The position numbers and the translations under genes are program-made. Under the pieces are notes generated by a model that worked only from the letters and a program-made list of their open reading frames with translations, did no database searches and was not told where the DNA came from. Source: Acidobacteriota bacterium (GTDB lineage: Bacteria; Acidobacteriota; Vicinamibacteria; Vicinamibacterales; UBA2999). Taken from it: a DNA stretch of 61,549 nt. Positions 33,206 to 41,406 of this stretch are shown here, piece after piece; the first letter of the stretch is position 1, and each line of letters begins with the position of its first letter. The DNA lies in assembly GCA_963169195.1 (NCBI GenBank), contig CAUJDN010000135.1, forward strand, positions 1 to 61,549, written 5' to 3'.

Positions 33206-35131
33206 ATGTGTGGAATTGCCGGCCGAGTCGTGAATGGCCTCCCCGGCCCGGACACGCGGGCGACGGTCGAGCGGATGTGCCTGGCCCTGGCGCATCGTGG
33301 GCCTGATGGCGCCGGCGTCCTGACGCACGGGCGCGCGGTGCTCGGCCATCGTCGCCTGGCGATCATCGATCTGTCCCCGCTCGGTGCCCAGCCGATGACG
33401 AGTGCCGACGGCGCGTGCACCATCGTCTTCAACGGCGAGATCTACAACTTCCAGGAGATCCGGGCGGAACTCGAGCAGCGCGGCTGCCGTTTCAGGTCCG
33501 GATCGGACACCGAGGTGCTGCTCGCGGCCTATCAGGAGTTCGGGGCCGAGTGCCTGAAGCGACTGCGCGGGATGTTCGCGTTCGCCATCTGGGATGCGAG
33601 CCGCGAGACCCTGTTCGCCGCCCGGGATCGCCTGGGCAAGAAGCCGCTCTGCTACCGCGTCGACGGGACGGGGTTCTCGTTCGCCTCGGAGATGCAGGGC
33701 CTCGCCGTCGAGCCGGGGATGTCGCGGCGACCGGACCCGCTGGCGATTCACCATTTCCTGACCTACGGGTACGTGCCACCGCCGCTCAGCGCCTTCCAGG
33801 GCGTCGCGAAGCTGCCTCCCGCGCACTTCCTGGAATACCGGGAGGGACGGGTCAGGACGGAGCGCTACTGGACCCTGCGCTACGAGCCGAAGCTCGACCT
33901 GACCGTAGCCGACGCCAGGGAGTCGGTGCTCGAGCAGCTCACCGAGGCCGTCCGGCTCCGCCTGATCAGCGACGTGCCGGTCGGCGCCTTCCTGTCGGGC
34001 GGCGTCGATTCCTCGCTCGTGGTCGCGCTGATGGCGCAGTTCGGTCGCGTCAAGACCTACTCGATCGGATTCGACGAGCGGGAGTACGACGAACGGCACC
34101 ACGCGCGGTCGGTGGCCGAGCGCTACGGTACCGACCACCACGAGTTCGTCGTGAATCCCGACGTCCGGGACGTGCTGCCGCGGCTGGTGCGGCACTACGG
34201 CGAACCGTACGCGGACTCGTCGGCCGTGCCTTCGTACTACCTGGCGAAGCTCACGCGGCAGCACGTCACGGTGGCCCTGAATGGCGACGGCGGCGACGAG
34301 AGCTTCGCGGGGTACGAGCGCTACCTCGCCGCGGTGATGGCGTCGCGCGTCGACTGGGTCCCTCGGGGGATCAGGGCGGCGGGGGCCCGGGTCGTCCATC
34401 GGCTCAATCGCCGCCCCACCAGGCGGGGGCTCCTCCACCGGCTCGATCGCTTCGCGGCGGCGTCCCTCGAGGAGCCGCGTCGGCGCTACGGCCACTGGGT
34501 GACCAACGTCACCAACGCCCAGAAGGCCCGGCTCTATACGCCGGAGTTCGCCCGCCTCGTCGGCTCGTCGGATTCGCTCGATCTGCTCGACGCCGCCTAC
34601 GAGGCCAGCGATGCCCGGTCGTTCCTGGATGCCACGATGCACGCGGACATCCAGATGTACCTGCCGCACGACCTGCTCGTGAAGGTGGACATCGCGGCGA
34701 TGAGCCACGGCCTCGAGGCGCGGTCGCCACTGCTGGATCACAAGGTCGTCGAGTTCGCCGCGCGCCTGCCGGTGGATCTGAAGTTGAGGGGCACCACGAC
34801 CAAGTACCTGCTCAAGGAGGTGGCCCGGCCGCTGCTCCCCGCGGCCCTGATCGATCGCCCGAAGATGGGCTTCGGGGTGCCCATCGACCACTGGCTCACG
34901 CACGAGCTCGCCGACGTCCTCGACGAGGCGCTGTTCGGCTCGAGGGCCCTCGCGCGTGGCTACTTCGACCAGGCCTGCCTCCGGGAGCTCGTCGAGCAGC
35001 AGCGGTGCGGGACGGCCAGGTGGCACCACGTGTTGTGGAGCCTGCTGATGCTCGAGCTGTGGCACCGCGAGTTCGTCGACGGCGTCTCGTCTCCCGCCGC
35101 GGCGGGCGCCAGCCTCACGCGTTCCGTATGA
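33206..35131 (+). CDS. asnB: Glutamine-dependent asparagine synthetase (AsnB-like)
   Basis: 641 residues. The N-terminal Ntn amidotransferase domain begins MCGIAGRVV with nucleophile Cys2, and contains LAHRGPDGAG and NGEIYNFQEIR. The synthetase domain has the PP-loop GAFLSGGVDSSLVVALMAQF and NGDGGDESFAGYERYLA. AsnB-like proteins are common in capsule and exopolysaccharide loci, where they probably amidate a sugar carboxylate rather than make asparagine. That substrate change is an inference from context. ATGA overlap with the next glycosyltransferase. Confidence 0.93.
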   Translation: MCGIAGRVVNGLPGPDTRATVERMCLALAHRGPDGAGVLTHGRAVLGHRRLAIIDLSPLGAQPMTSADGACTIVFNGEIYNFQEIRAELEQRGCRFRSGSDTEVLLAAYQEFGAECLKRLRGMFAFAIWDASRETLFAARDRLGKKPLCYRVDGTGFSFASEMQGLAVEPGMSRRPDPLAIHHFLTYGYVPPPLSAFQGVAKLPPAHFLEYREGRVRTERYWTLRYEPKLDLTVADARESVLEQLTEAVRLRLISDVPVGAFLSGGVDSSLVVALMAQFGRVKTYSIGFDEREYDERHHARSVAERYGTDHHEFVVNPDVRDVLPRLVRHYGEPYADSSAVPSYYLAKLTRQHVTVALNGDGGDESFAGYERYLAAVMASRVDWVPRGIRAAGARVVHRLNRRPTRRGLLHRLDRFAAASLEEPRRRYGHWVTNVTNAQKARLYTPEFARLVGSSDSLDLLDAAYEASDARSFLDATMHADIQMYLPHDLLVKVDIAAMSHGLEARSPLLDHKVVEFAARLPVDLKLRGTTTKYLLKEVARPLLPAALIDRPKMGFGVPIDHWLTHELADVLDEALFGSRALARGYFDQACLRELVEQQRCGTARWHHVLWSLLMLELWHREFVDGVSSPAAAGASLTRSV

Positions 35132-36246
35132 CACACGGTGAGACGGTGACCAGGGGCCGCGCGGCACGAATCGTGTTCCTCCTGCCCACGTTCGACGTGG
35201 GCGGGGCCGAACGCGTCGTGGTCCGCACGGCGCGTGGTCTCGACAGGAGCCGCTTCCAGCCGCACGTGCTCGGCCTCGTGAGAGGGGGCGGCCGCCTGTT
35301 GTCGGAGCTGGAAGCCGCCGACGTCCCCGCGACCAGTCTCGTCGCCTCGTCCGCCGAGCGACTGCAGGCCGTCTGGCGCCTCTGGCGCTGGCTCCGGCGT
35401 GAACAGCCGGACGTCCTGCTGACCTACATGTTCCACGCCAACCTGGTCGGCCGGGTGCTCGGGCGCGCGGCCGGCGTGAAGGTCATCATCTCGAGCGAAC
35501 GGGTCGTGGCGTGGGAATCACCAGCCAGAGTCCGTGTGAATCGCCTCACCGCCCGACTCGCGGACGTCGTGACGACGAATTCCGAGGCGGGCATGGCCTA
35601 TTGGCAGTCGGCGCTGAAGCTGCCGTCGAGTCGCATGCGCCTGATCTACAACGGCGTGGACACCGAGGTGTTCTCGCCGCGCCCGAGGTCGGGCGCACCG
35701 CTCGTGATTGGCAATCTCTCGCGCCTGCACGTCGCGCACGACCACGGCACGCTCCTGCGGGCACTCGCCGGGCTGCGGAGCGCCGGCGTCGACTGGACCT
35801 GTGTCGTGGCAGGGGACGGCCCCGAGCGCGAGGCCCTGGCTCGGCAGGCCGCGGCGCTGCGCCTTGGCGACCGCGTCCGGTTCATCGGCCACGTCACCGA
35901 TCCGGTCGGCTTCCTCCACGGCCTGGACATCTACGTGCAGCCGTCCATCTCGGCGGGCCTTCCCAATGCGGTGCTGGAGGCCATGGCGTGCGGACTCCCG
36001 TGTGTGGCCACCGATGTCGGGGGGACAGCCGAGCTCGTGCTCGACGGGCGCACCGGGTACCTGGTTGCGGCCCGGGATCCCGCCACGATCGCGGCGCGGC
36101 TGGGCCAGCTGCTGGCGGACCCGGGGCTGCGGACCCGGATGGCCGCCGCCGGGCGGGCACGCGTGGAACAGATGTTTTCGCTGACGGCCATGGTGCGAGC
36201 GACCGAATCCCTGCTCGACGAGCTGCTGTCGCGGAAGTCGGGGTAG
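35128..36246 (+). CDS. Glycosyltransferase family 4
   Basis: 372 residues, starting in the asnB stop (ATGA). FLLPTFDVGGAERVVVRTAR is the N-terminal signature of GT4 enzymes; VIYNGVDTEVFSP-like text (RLIYNGVDTEVFSP) marks the interdomain linker; the donor site is SAGLPNAVLEAMACGLPCVA. Probably extends the repeat unit. Last gene of the plus-strand run, convergent with the methyltransferase at 36283. Confidence 0.9.
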   Translation: MTHGETVTRGRAARIVFLLPTFDVGGAERVVVRTARGLDRSRFQPHVLGLVRGGGRLLSELEAADVPATSLVASSAERLQAVWRLWRWLRREQPDVLLTYMFHANLVGRVLGRAAGVKVIISSERVVAWESPARVRVNRLTARLADVVTTNSEAGMAYWQSALKLPSSRMRLIYNGVDTEVFSPRPRSGAPLVIGNLSRLHVAHDHGTLLRALAGLRSAGVDWTCVVAGDGPEREALARQAAALRLGDRVRFIGHVTDPVGFLHGLDIYVQPSISAGLPNAVLEAMACGLPCVATDVGGTAELVLDGRTGYLVAARDPATIAARLGQLLADPGLRTRMAAAGRARVEQMFSLTAMVRATESLLDELLSRKSG

Positions 36247-36282
36247 GCGGAACGCCGGGAGACGATGACCAGCCGGGGCGTG

Positions 36283-37101
36283 TCAGGCGCGTGCGAGCAC
36301 GTACTCGTCGCACCCGGTCCCGAAGGCGCCGAAGGCCCGGATGCGTGTCGGATACGCACGGACGACCCGGAAGCCGAGCCTCGCGGCCAGCCCGCTCAGC
36401 TCCTCGGCTGAAATGGACTCGTATGGCAGGCCGCCCAGCCAGTCGTTGACGTCGTGGCTCCAGTCCATCCCGCGGTTGCCCGCATACGTCCTGATCCTGG
36501 TCCACGGGTTCTGGCCGCTGACAGCGTAGCCGGCGACCATGGCCGCCTTGAACAGCACGCGCGCGGCCGGTGCGAACGTCCGGGGATGGCGGACGTAGGC
36601 GCGCTTCTCCCACTTCCAGAACTCGCACAGCGGGGTCTTCTGGTAGAGGGCGACGATCAGGAGGCCCCCCGGGGCCACCATGCGTGCGGCGCAGGCCACG
36701 GCCTCCTCCATGCGGCCCGTGTGATGCAGGACGCCCCACGAGTACACGATGTCGAAGACGCCGTGCGTGGCCGGCGAGAGGTCGAAGACGCTCACGCGGT
36801 CGGCCGTCCACCGCACCTCGCCGCCGAGCCGCGACAACACGCGCCTGGTCGTCTCGACGCTGTCCGGGTCGAGATCGACCGCGGTCACCTGCGCCGCTCC
36901 CATCAGACAGGCCGCCAGCGAGTGCAGCCCGGATCCGGAGCCGATGTCGAGGAAGCGGGACCCGGCCAGGGATTCCCGGCCCACCAGACGCCGCACCCCG
37001 GCCACCGCGGCGTCCACGCGCGCGTGGTCGATGAGCGCCGAGTACGACGCCCAGTTCCTGCCGAAAGCGAACCTGTCCGTGTCCGTGGTCGGGGCGTTCA
37101 T
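36283..37101 (-). CDS. SAM-dependent methyltransferase (class I)
   Basis: 272 residues. Motif I is FLDIGSGSGLHSLAACLMGA, motif II TAVDLDPDSVETTRRVL, and post-I VYSWGVLHHTGRMEEAV. The family segment KWEKRAYVRHPRTF and the C-terminal GWSHDVNDWLGG-like text (DWSHDVNDWLGGLPYE) match methyltransferases frequently found in O-antigen and exopolysaccharide clusters. Starts 21 bp after the GT-C-like gene stop and is probably co-transcribed with it. Confidence 0.85.
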   Translation of the reverse strand: MNAPTTDTDRFAFGRNWASYSALIDHARVDAAVAGVRRLVGRESLAGSRFLDIGSGSGLHSLAACLMGAAQVTAVDLDPDSVETTRRVLSRLGGEVRWTADRVSVFDLSPATHGVFDIVYSWGVLHHTGRMEEAVACAARMVAPGGLLIVALYQKTPLCEFWKWEKRAYVRHPRTFAPAARVLFKAAMVAGYAVSGQNPWTRIRTYAGNRGMDWSHDVNDWLGGLPYESISAEELSGLAARLGFRVVRAYPTRIRAFGAFGTGCDEYVLARA

Positions 37102-37122
37102 GTCCCTCGTCCGCTGGCGCCG

Positions 37123-39792
37123 TCAGTCGGTCGAATACGTCAACCCCGTCACGGTATCCGAATACGGGACGAACCGGAAGGCCCGGAGCGTGATCGTGTC
37201 GCCCGCGGCGTACCCCACCCCCACGCGCGACACGATGCCCGTCCACTCGCCACTCCGCGTCACGGGAATGCGATACACGCGGATGCGGCCCGACGAATCG
37301 ATCGGGAACATGATCGCCGCCGGTGGTCCGCTCCCCTTGAAGATGACCAGCTTGGCCGCATGGCCCCAGCCCGTGAAGCCGGCTTCGATTTCCACGTGAC
37401 GGATGGCATCCGCCGGGAGTTCGAGCGGCGGTGAGTCCACCTGCCCACCGCTGTCGGCCCTCAGCAGCTGGTAGGTGGGCGGCGGGCCCGGGATGAACGC
37501 GAAACCCTCACCGGTCCGCCACTCGGACGAGTCGTCCGTCAGGTTCCAGGAGAGTCGCTGCCGGACCCGGTTCAAGTCGGCGATGGTCTCCCGTCGTCGT
37601 GTGCGGTAGCTCTGGCTGTAGACCTGCGGTTTGACGCTGAACCGGTAGTGCCCCAGCGCCGGGGAAACCCGCCAGACGTCGAACAGGAGAAGCGAACCCA
37701 GGATGACCACGGGCAGGGTCCGATTCCACCGCCACATCAGGGTCAGCGCGGCCGTCATGAGGGGCAACGCCATCATGATCATCACGGTCTCGTACCGATC
37801 CACGTTGTGATCGGCGTTGTACACGACGATGGTCGCCCACTTCAGGAGGCACAGGCCGTACAGGATGAGGAGGCGCGGCTCGAGCCGCACGAGCGGCGCC
37901 AGCGCGACGACGCCCAGGGCCACCGCCAGCAGGTTGGCCAGTGAGAACTCCGTGTACGCCGGCTGCGCCTGCATGAGCACCGAGTAGAAGCCGACGCTGT
38001 ACAAGGCCTTCCGGACCATGTGCGTCGTGAAGTACTCCGGCTCGGTGCGGAAATAGTTGAGGACGACGCCGTTCCAGTCGCCCTCCACCTGGTGATCGGG
38101 CAGCCCGGGCGGCGGCTTGTTGCCCCACCAGAGCGTCGGCGGCCCCTCCGTCGGCATCAACGTCGGCCACCCCGTGACGATCAGGTTGCGTGCGGGCATG
38201 AGGGACAGGCCCAGCGCACAGGCCACAAGGAACAGGGTCACGGGTCGCCGGGATCCGGATGGCGCCGACCTCCACCACACCAGCGCGGCGATGCCCGGGA
38301 TGAGCGGGGCGTTGATGAAGTCGGTGATCACGTTGAAGCCGGCGATCAGCCCGAGGAGCACGGCGCTCGCAGGCTGGAAGGCGCGAACGCGGATTGCCAC
38401 ATAGACCAGCGCGAGATCGAGCGGCAGCACGAGGTTCTCGCGAAAGACGTACGTGCGTGTCCAATACAGCGTCCAGCCGAAGTAGAACCCGAGCGCGCAG
38501 GTGAAGAGGGCCGCCGGCCACCCCAGGATGCGGCGCACGATGCCGGTGGCCAGGAAGATGGAGGCCAGCAGCATCAACGAGTGGCCGTAGTGGACCGCAA
38601 GGAGGGACTCACCGAACAGGGCGTGCAGCCCTGTCATCAGGTAGTGGTACCCGATCATGTAGAGGTACGCATGCCCGGCAAGGTGTCCGGTGTCGAGCAA
38701 CCAGCCGTCGAGCACCGTTCGGCGCGCGTAGTCCTCGTAGGCGAAGGCGTCGTGTCCGTTCTGGATGAGCACGACGACGGGTGAGTTCGGGTCCAGCCGG
38801 AGGTACTCGGAGAGGGCCACGCCGAAGAACAGCGCACAGGCCCCGACTCGCATCCAGCGATCGACCGGCGGCCCGGTCAGGCGGCTGGCGCCGCCCACAG
38901 CCGCGCCAAGTCCGAGGACGAGCCAGGCGCCGGCCACGATGACGATGACCACGTCGCACAACGCCATGCCCCAGCGCCCCAGCTGAAGCCTGGTGGCTGT
39001 GCCCTCGTGCACGGGGCGCGGGAACAACTGCAGCGGCGCTCCGGGCTCGCCGGCCTCCGTGCCTTCGCGGACGTCCACTCGCAGTCGGCGCGGCGCGTCA
39101 GCGGGATTCTGGTACTGAACGAGGAACTGCCGGCGACCGGCCTCCAGGTCGATGACGCTCCGGACAACCGAGGAGCCGTCGGCCGCCGGGGCCCGTCCGA
39201 GCTCCCTGCCATCCACCAGGACAGCGCACGCCGTCAGGCACTCGAGTTCAACCGCATACGATCGCCGCGCAGGGACCCAGGCAAAGGCCTGGGAGACAGC
39301 CGAGAACGGGGGCGACTGACGGTTGGGGTGGAAGTTGTACGCGAGGTCGTTGAAGAAGTGAAGTGGGAATCGGCTGCCCGAGTAGTCCAGGCGGGAATCG
39401 AGCCGTGTCCATTCGGCGCTGCGAAACTCCGTCGACCGCTCGCGCGGCCCGTCGAAGCCGGCGCTGGCGTAGAGCGACGTCGCCCAGCCCGTCAGCGGAG
39501 TGAACGTCGTGAGGCCGATCTTGGCCACCGTCGCAGCCGCCAGCAGGAGATTGATCCATCCGCGCCACGATCGGGGCCGGCCGACGGCGGCCACCACCGA
39601 GAGCGCCAGGGCCAGCACGAAGCCGGGAAGTGTGAAGGGTGTGCCGGTGAGAAGCGGCGACTCCCGTGCGGGCCAGACAAGATAGAGCGCCAGGAGCCCG
39701 AGCGCGATCCACGCGCCTGCAGGCCGGACGCGCCACGAGCCGCCCGGCGACCCCGCACTGGCGCCACCGTCCGATTGGCCCGTGGTCGTCAT
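37123..39792 (-). CDS. Large GT-C-like membrane protein with periplasmic beta domain
   Basis: 889 residues from ATG 39792. A GTG at 39891 is in frame but sits inside a perfect hairpin (39884-39907) and is rejected. The order is two to three N-terminal helices, a beta-rich soluble segment (residues ~110-260, e.g. RSYAVELECLTACAVLVDG), then about ten helices and a C-terminal beta domain (about 700-889). The segment HDAFAYEDYARRTVLDGWLL precedes a helix as in GT-C enzymes, where such an acidic loop binds the polyprenyl-phosphate sugar. I could not match it to a named family. It may transfer a sugar to the polymer in the periplasm. Confidence 0.6.
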   Translation of the reverse strand: MTTTGQSDGGASAGSPGGSWRVRPAGAWIALGLLALYLVWPARESPLLTGTPFTLPGFVLALALSVVAAVGRPRSWRGWINLLLAAATVAKIGLTTFTPLTGWATSLYASAGFDGPRERSTEFRSAEWTRLDSRLDYSGSRFPLHFFNDLAYNFHPNRQSPPFSAVSQAFAWVPARRSYAVELECLTACAVLVDGRELGRAPAADGSSVVRSVIDLEAGRRQFLVQYQNPADAPRRLRVDVREGTEAGEPGAPLQLFPRPVHEGTATRLQLGRWGMALCDVVIVIVAGAWLVLGLGAAVGGASRLTGPPVDRWMRVGACALFFGVALSEYLRLDPNSPVVVLIQNGHDAFAYEDYARRTVLDGWLLDTGHLAGHAYLYMIGYHYLMTGLHALFGESLLAVHYGHSLMLLASIFLATGIVRRILGWPAALFTCALGFYFGWTLYWTRTYVFRENLVLPLDLALVYVAIRVRAFQPASAVLLGLIAGFNVITDFINAPLIPGIAALVWWRSAPSGSRRPVTLFLVACALGLSLMPARNLIVTGWPTLMPTEGPPTLWWGNKPPPGLPDHQVEGDWNGVVLNYFRTEPEYFTTHMVRKALYSVGFYSVLMQAQPAYTEFSLANLLAVALGVVALAPLVRLEPRLLILYGLCLLKWATIVVYNADHNVDRYETVMIMMALPLMTAALTLMWRWNRTLPVVILGSLLLFDVWRVSPALGHYRFSVKPQVYSQSYRTRRRETIADLNRVRQRLSWNLTDDSSEWRTGEGFAFIPGPPPTYQLLRADSGGQVDSPPLELPADAIRHVEIEAGFTGWGHAAKLVIFKGSGPPAAIMFPIDSSGRIRVYRIPVTRSGEWTGIVSRVGVGYAAGDTITLRAFRFVPYSDTVTGLTYSTD

Positions 39793-39883
39793 CTCAATCG
39801 GCGGGCGATCGACCAGGGCCACCGCAGCCGGGGCGCACGGAACCGGTTCATCGTGGCGGCGTCCATGACTGACGGGTAAGGAA

Positions 39884-39907
39884 GGCTCCACGTGACGACG
39901 TGGAGCC
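39884..39907 (-). terminator. Hairpin terminator downstream of the secreted VDTR-domain gene
   Basis: GGCTCCACGT and its exact complement enclose a 4-base loop. On the minus strand it follows the stop at 39951 and is trailed by TTCCTT. The weak U tract makes it an imperfect intrinsic terminator. It separates the gene at 39951-41075 from the GT-C-like gene. Confidence 0.55.
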
Positions 39908-39950
39908 CCCCGCAGAGGTACCTGATTGTCCGCGAGTCAGCTACCCGCGC

Positions 39951-41075
39951 TCACGGCACCTCAATCGGCGTATCCAGACAACGCGCGTAGGTGGTTGACG
40001 TACGAGACACGCCGTCATTGTTGATCATCCACATCACCCACCTCTCGGGGATGATCGAATCCTGGCGCGACTCCCCGATCGCCACATCCGACCCACCGAA
40101 GTCGTTCTCTCCGGCCACCAGGACCGTCCCCGCCGGGCAGCTCCCGCTGTACACGAAGGTCCTGCCTCCGGCGGCGACGGCGACGGGCGTGCCCGCAACG
40201 CGCGAGGTGCTCGAGCCGATGTATGGGCCACGCTCGAAGTAGCCCATGACGTCGATGATCACGTGCGTCGGCGCCTGAAAGGCGTTGATGGTGATGTCGT
40301 CCGCGCAACCGTAGCAGCCGGTGACCGGGCCATTGTTGGCCAGCGCGCCGGCGCCCGGGAAGTAGTTGATGATGCTCGTCGCGGGAATCGACCCTGAGTA
40401 CGGGTAGACCTGCAAGCCGCCGGTCCCCGAGAACCCGACGACCGTGATGTTGATGGAAAACCCGTAGTGGCTGAAGGATGGAAGCCCGGTGCACCCCGAC
40501 GTCTGCCCGCCCTGCCCCTCTGTATACCCATCGGTCGTGAGATCGAAGGTCCTGGGCGTGTTCACGGCCAGCATCCCCGTGCGGGCGCCGGTGCCCCGCG
40601 TGTCGACGATCCGGCACGGCGGGATGGGCGTGAAGATGAGCCCGGCAGTCGTGTCACCAAGGACCTGGGGGCTCGCGGGGGTCCACTTCTTGGCCTGTGG
40701 CTGGTTGAGGGCGTTGACGTACTTGGCGGCGCCGACCTTGCCGCGCAGGATGTTCACCATGGTGTGGTAGTCGCCCACGAGGGACGCGCCCAGCAGCTGC
40801 CACGCGGGCGCCTTCATCGCGATCGGCTTGATCTCGCTCCAGGGGTCGTAGGCCGCCTTGTCCAGGTACGGGACCCAGCCTTCGATGAGCGCGTTGACGG
40901 CGGCCTCCCGATCGCGGTCGATGGCGGCCAGCGCGTTCTGGACGGCCCAGGACCGTTCGGCCGACAGCTGCGGGTCGTTCGCCCCCAGCCCCTGCTCCTG
41001 GCCGGCCACCAGCGGCGCATAGAACAACGCAATGGCGAGCGCAGCCCCGCTCACGACTCGATGTGCTCTCTTCAT
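39951..41075 (-). CDS. Secreted protein with 'PCRIVDTR' beta domain, unknown function
   Basis: 374 residues. Signal peptide RVVSGAALAIALFYAPLVAG. Residues about 30-120 are helical (SAERSWAVQNALAAIDRDRE). From about 140 a beta domain carries FTPIPPCRIVDTRGTGAR, VNTPRTFDLT, an INITVVGFSGTGG strand and VIIDVMGYFE. This VDTR...IDVMGYF pattern recurs in secreted proteins of acidobacteria and actinobacteria, but I know of no assigned function. An AGGAGAAGGAG ribosome-binding site precedes ATG 41075. A hairpin terminator follows. Confidence 0.75.
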   Translation of the reverse strand: MKRAHRVVSGAALAIALFYAPLVAGQEQGLGANDPQLSAERSWAVQNALAAIDRDREAAVNALIEGWVPYLDKAAYDPWSEIKPIAMKAPAWQLLGASLVGDYHTMVNILRGKVGAAKYVNALNQPQAKKWTPASPQVLGDTTAGLIFTPIPPCRIVDTRGTGARTGMLAVNTPRTFDLTTDGYTEGQGGQTSGCTGLPSFSHYGFSINITVVGFSGTGGLQVYPYSGSIPATSIINYFPGAGALANNGPVTGCYGCADDITINAFQAPTHVIIDVMGYFERGPYIGSSTSRVAGTPVAVAAGGRTFVYSGSCPAGTVLVAGENDFGGSDVAIGESRQDSIIPERWVMWMINNDGVSRTSTTYARCLDTPIEVP

Positions 41076-41236
41076 ACGGTCTCCTTCTCCTTTGGCTCGC
41101 CGTGGCGCGCCTCGTCCTGCCCATCCATCTCAGCGGCTTCCGGCACATGGGGGGCAGCGTCCACCATGTACCGCCGCGCCGAACCGCCAGGGATCGCGAC
41201 CACGCGCGATGCGCGTGAGGGAGCCCGCGCGACGCC

Positions 41237-41266
41237 GGTGTACCACTCCCTCCAGATCCTTGTCAA
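41237..41266 (-). promoter_or_regulatory. Sigma-70-like promoter of the secreted VDTR-domain gene
   Basis: On the minus strand TTGACA (41261-41266), an 18-bp spacer and TACACC (41237-41242). Predicted leader about 155 nt. The rest of the 330-bp divergent spacer to 41406 shows no gene. Confidence 0.4.
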
Positions 41267-41406
41267 CGCGCGTGGCGGGTTTCAGCGCGCCTTCCGGCGC
41301 CTGTGCCTCGTCCGGATCGCACGAAGCTGGTGACGCGCGGCAGCCATTCGTTTCCACGCGCTGCCCGACGAGCAGGATTCCGACATTCGCAGGTAGGATA
41401 CGACAT

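Noticed and set aside
31709..35167. 1152-codon minus-strand frame over the flippase, polymerase and asnB genes
   Set aside because: Compositional artefact (His/Gln/Arg-rich) opposite clearly recognisable genes.
39792..39891. GTG start at 39891 for the GT-C-like gene
   Set aside because: It lies inside a perfect hairpin that probably terminates the upstream gene, and the extra 33 residues look non-coding.
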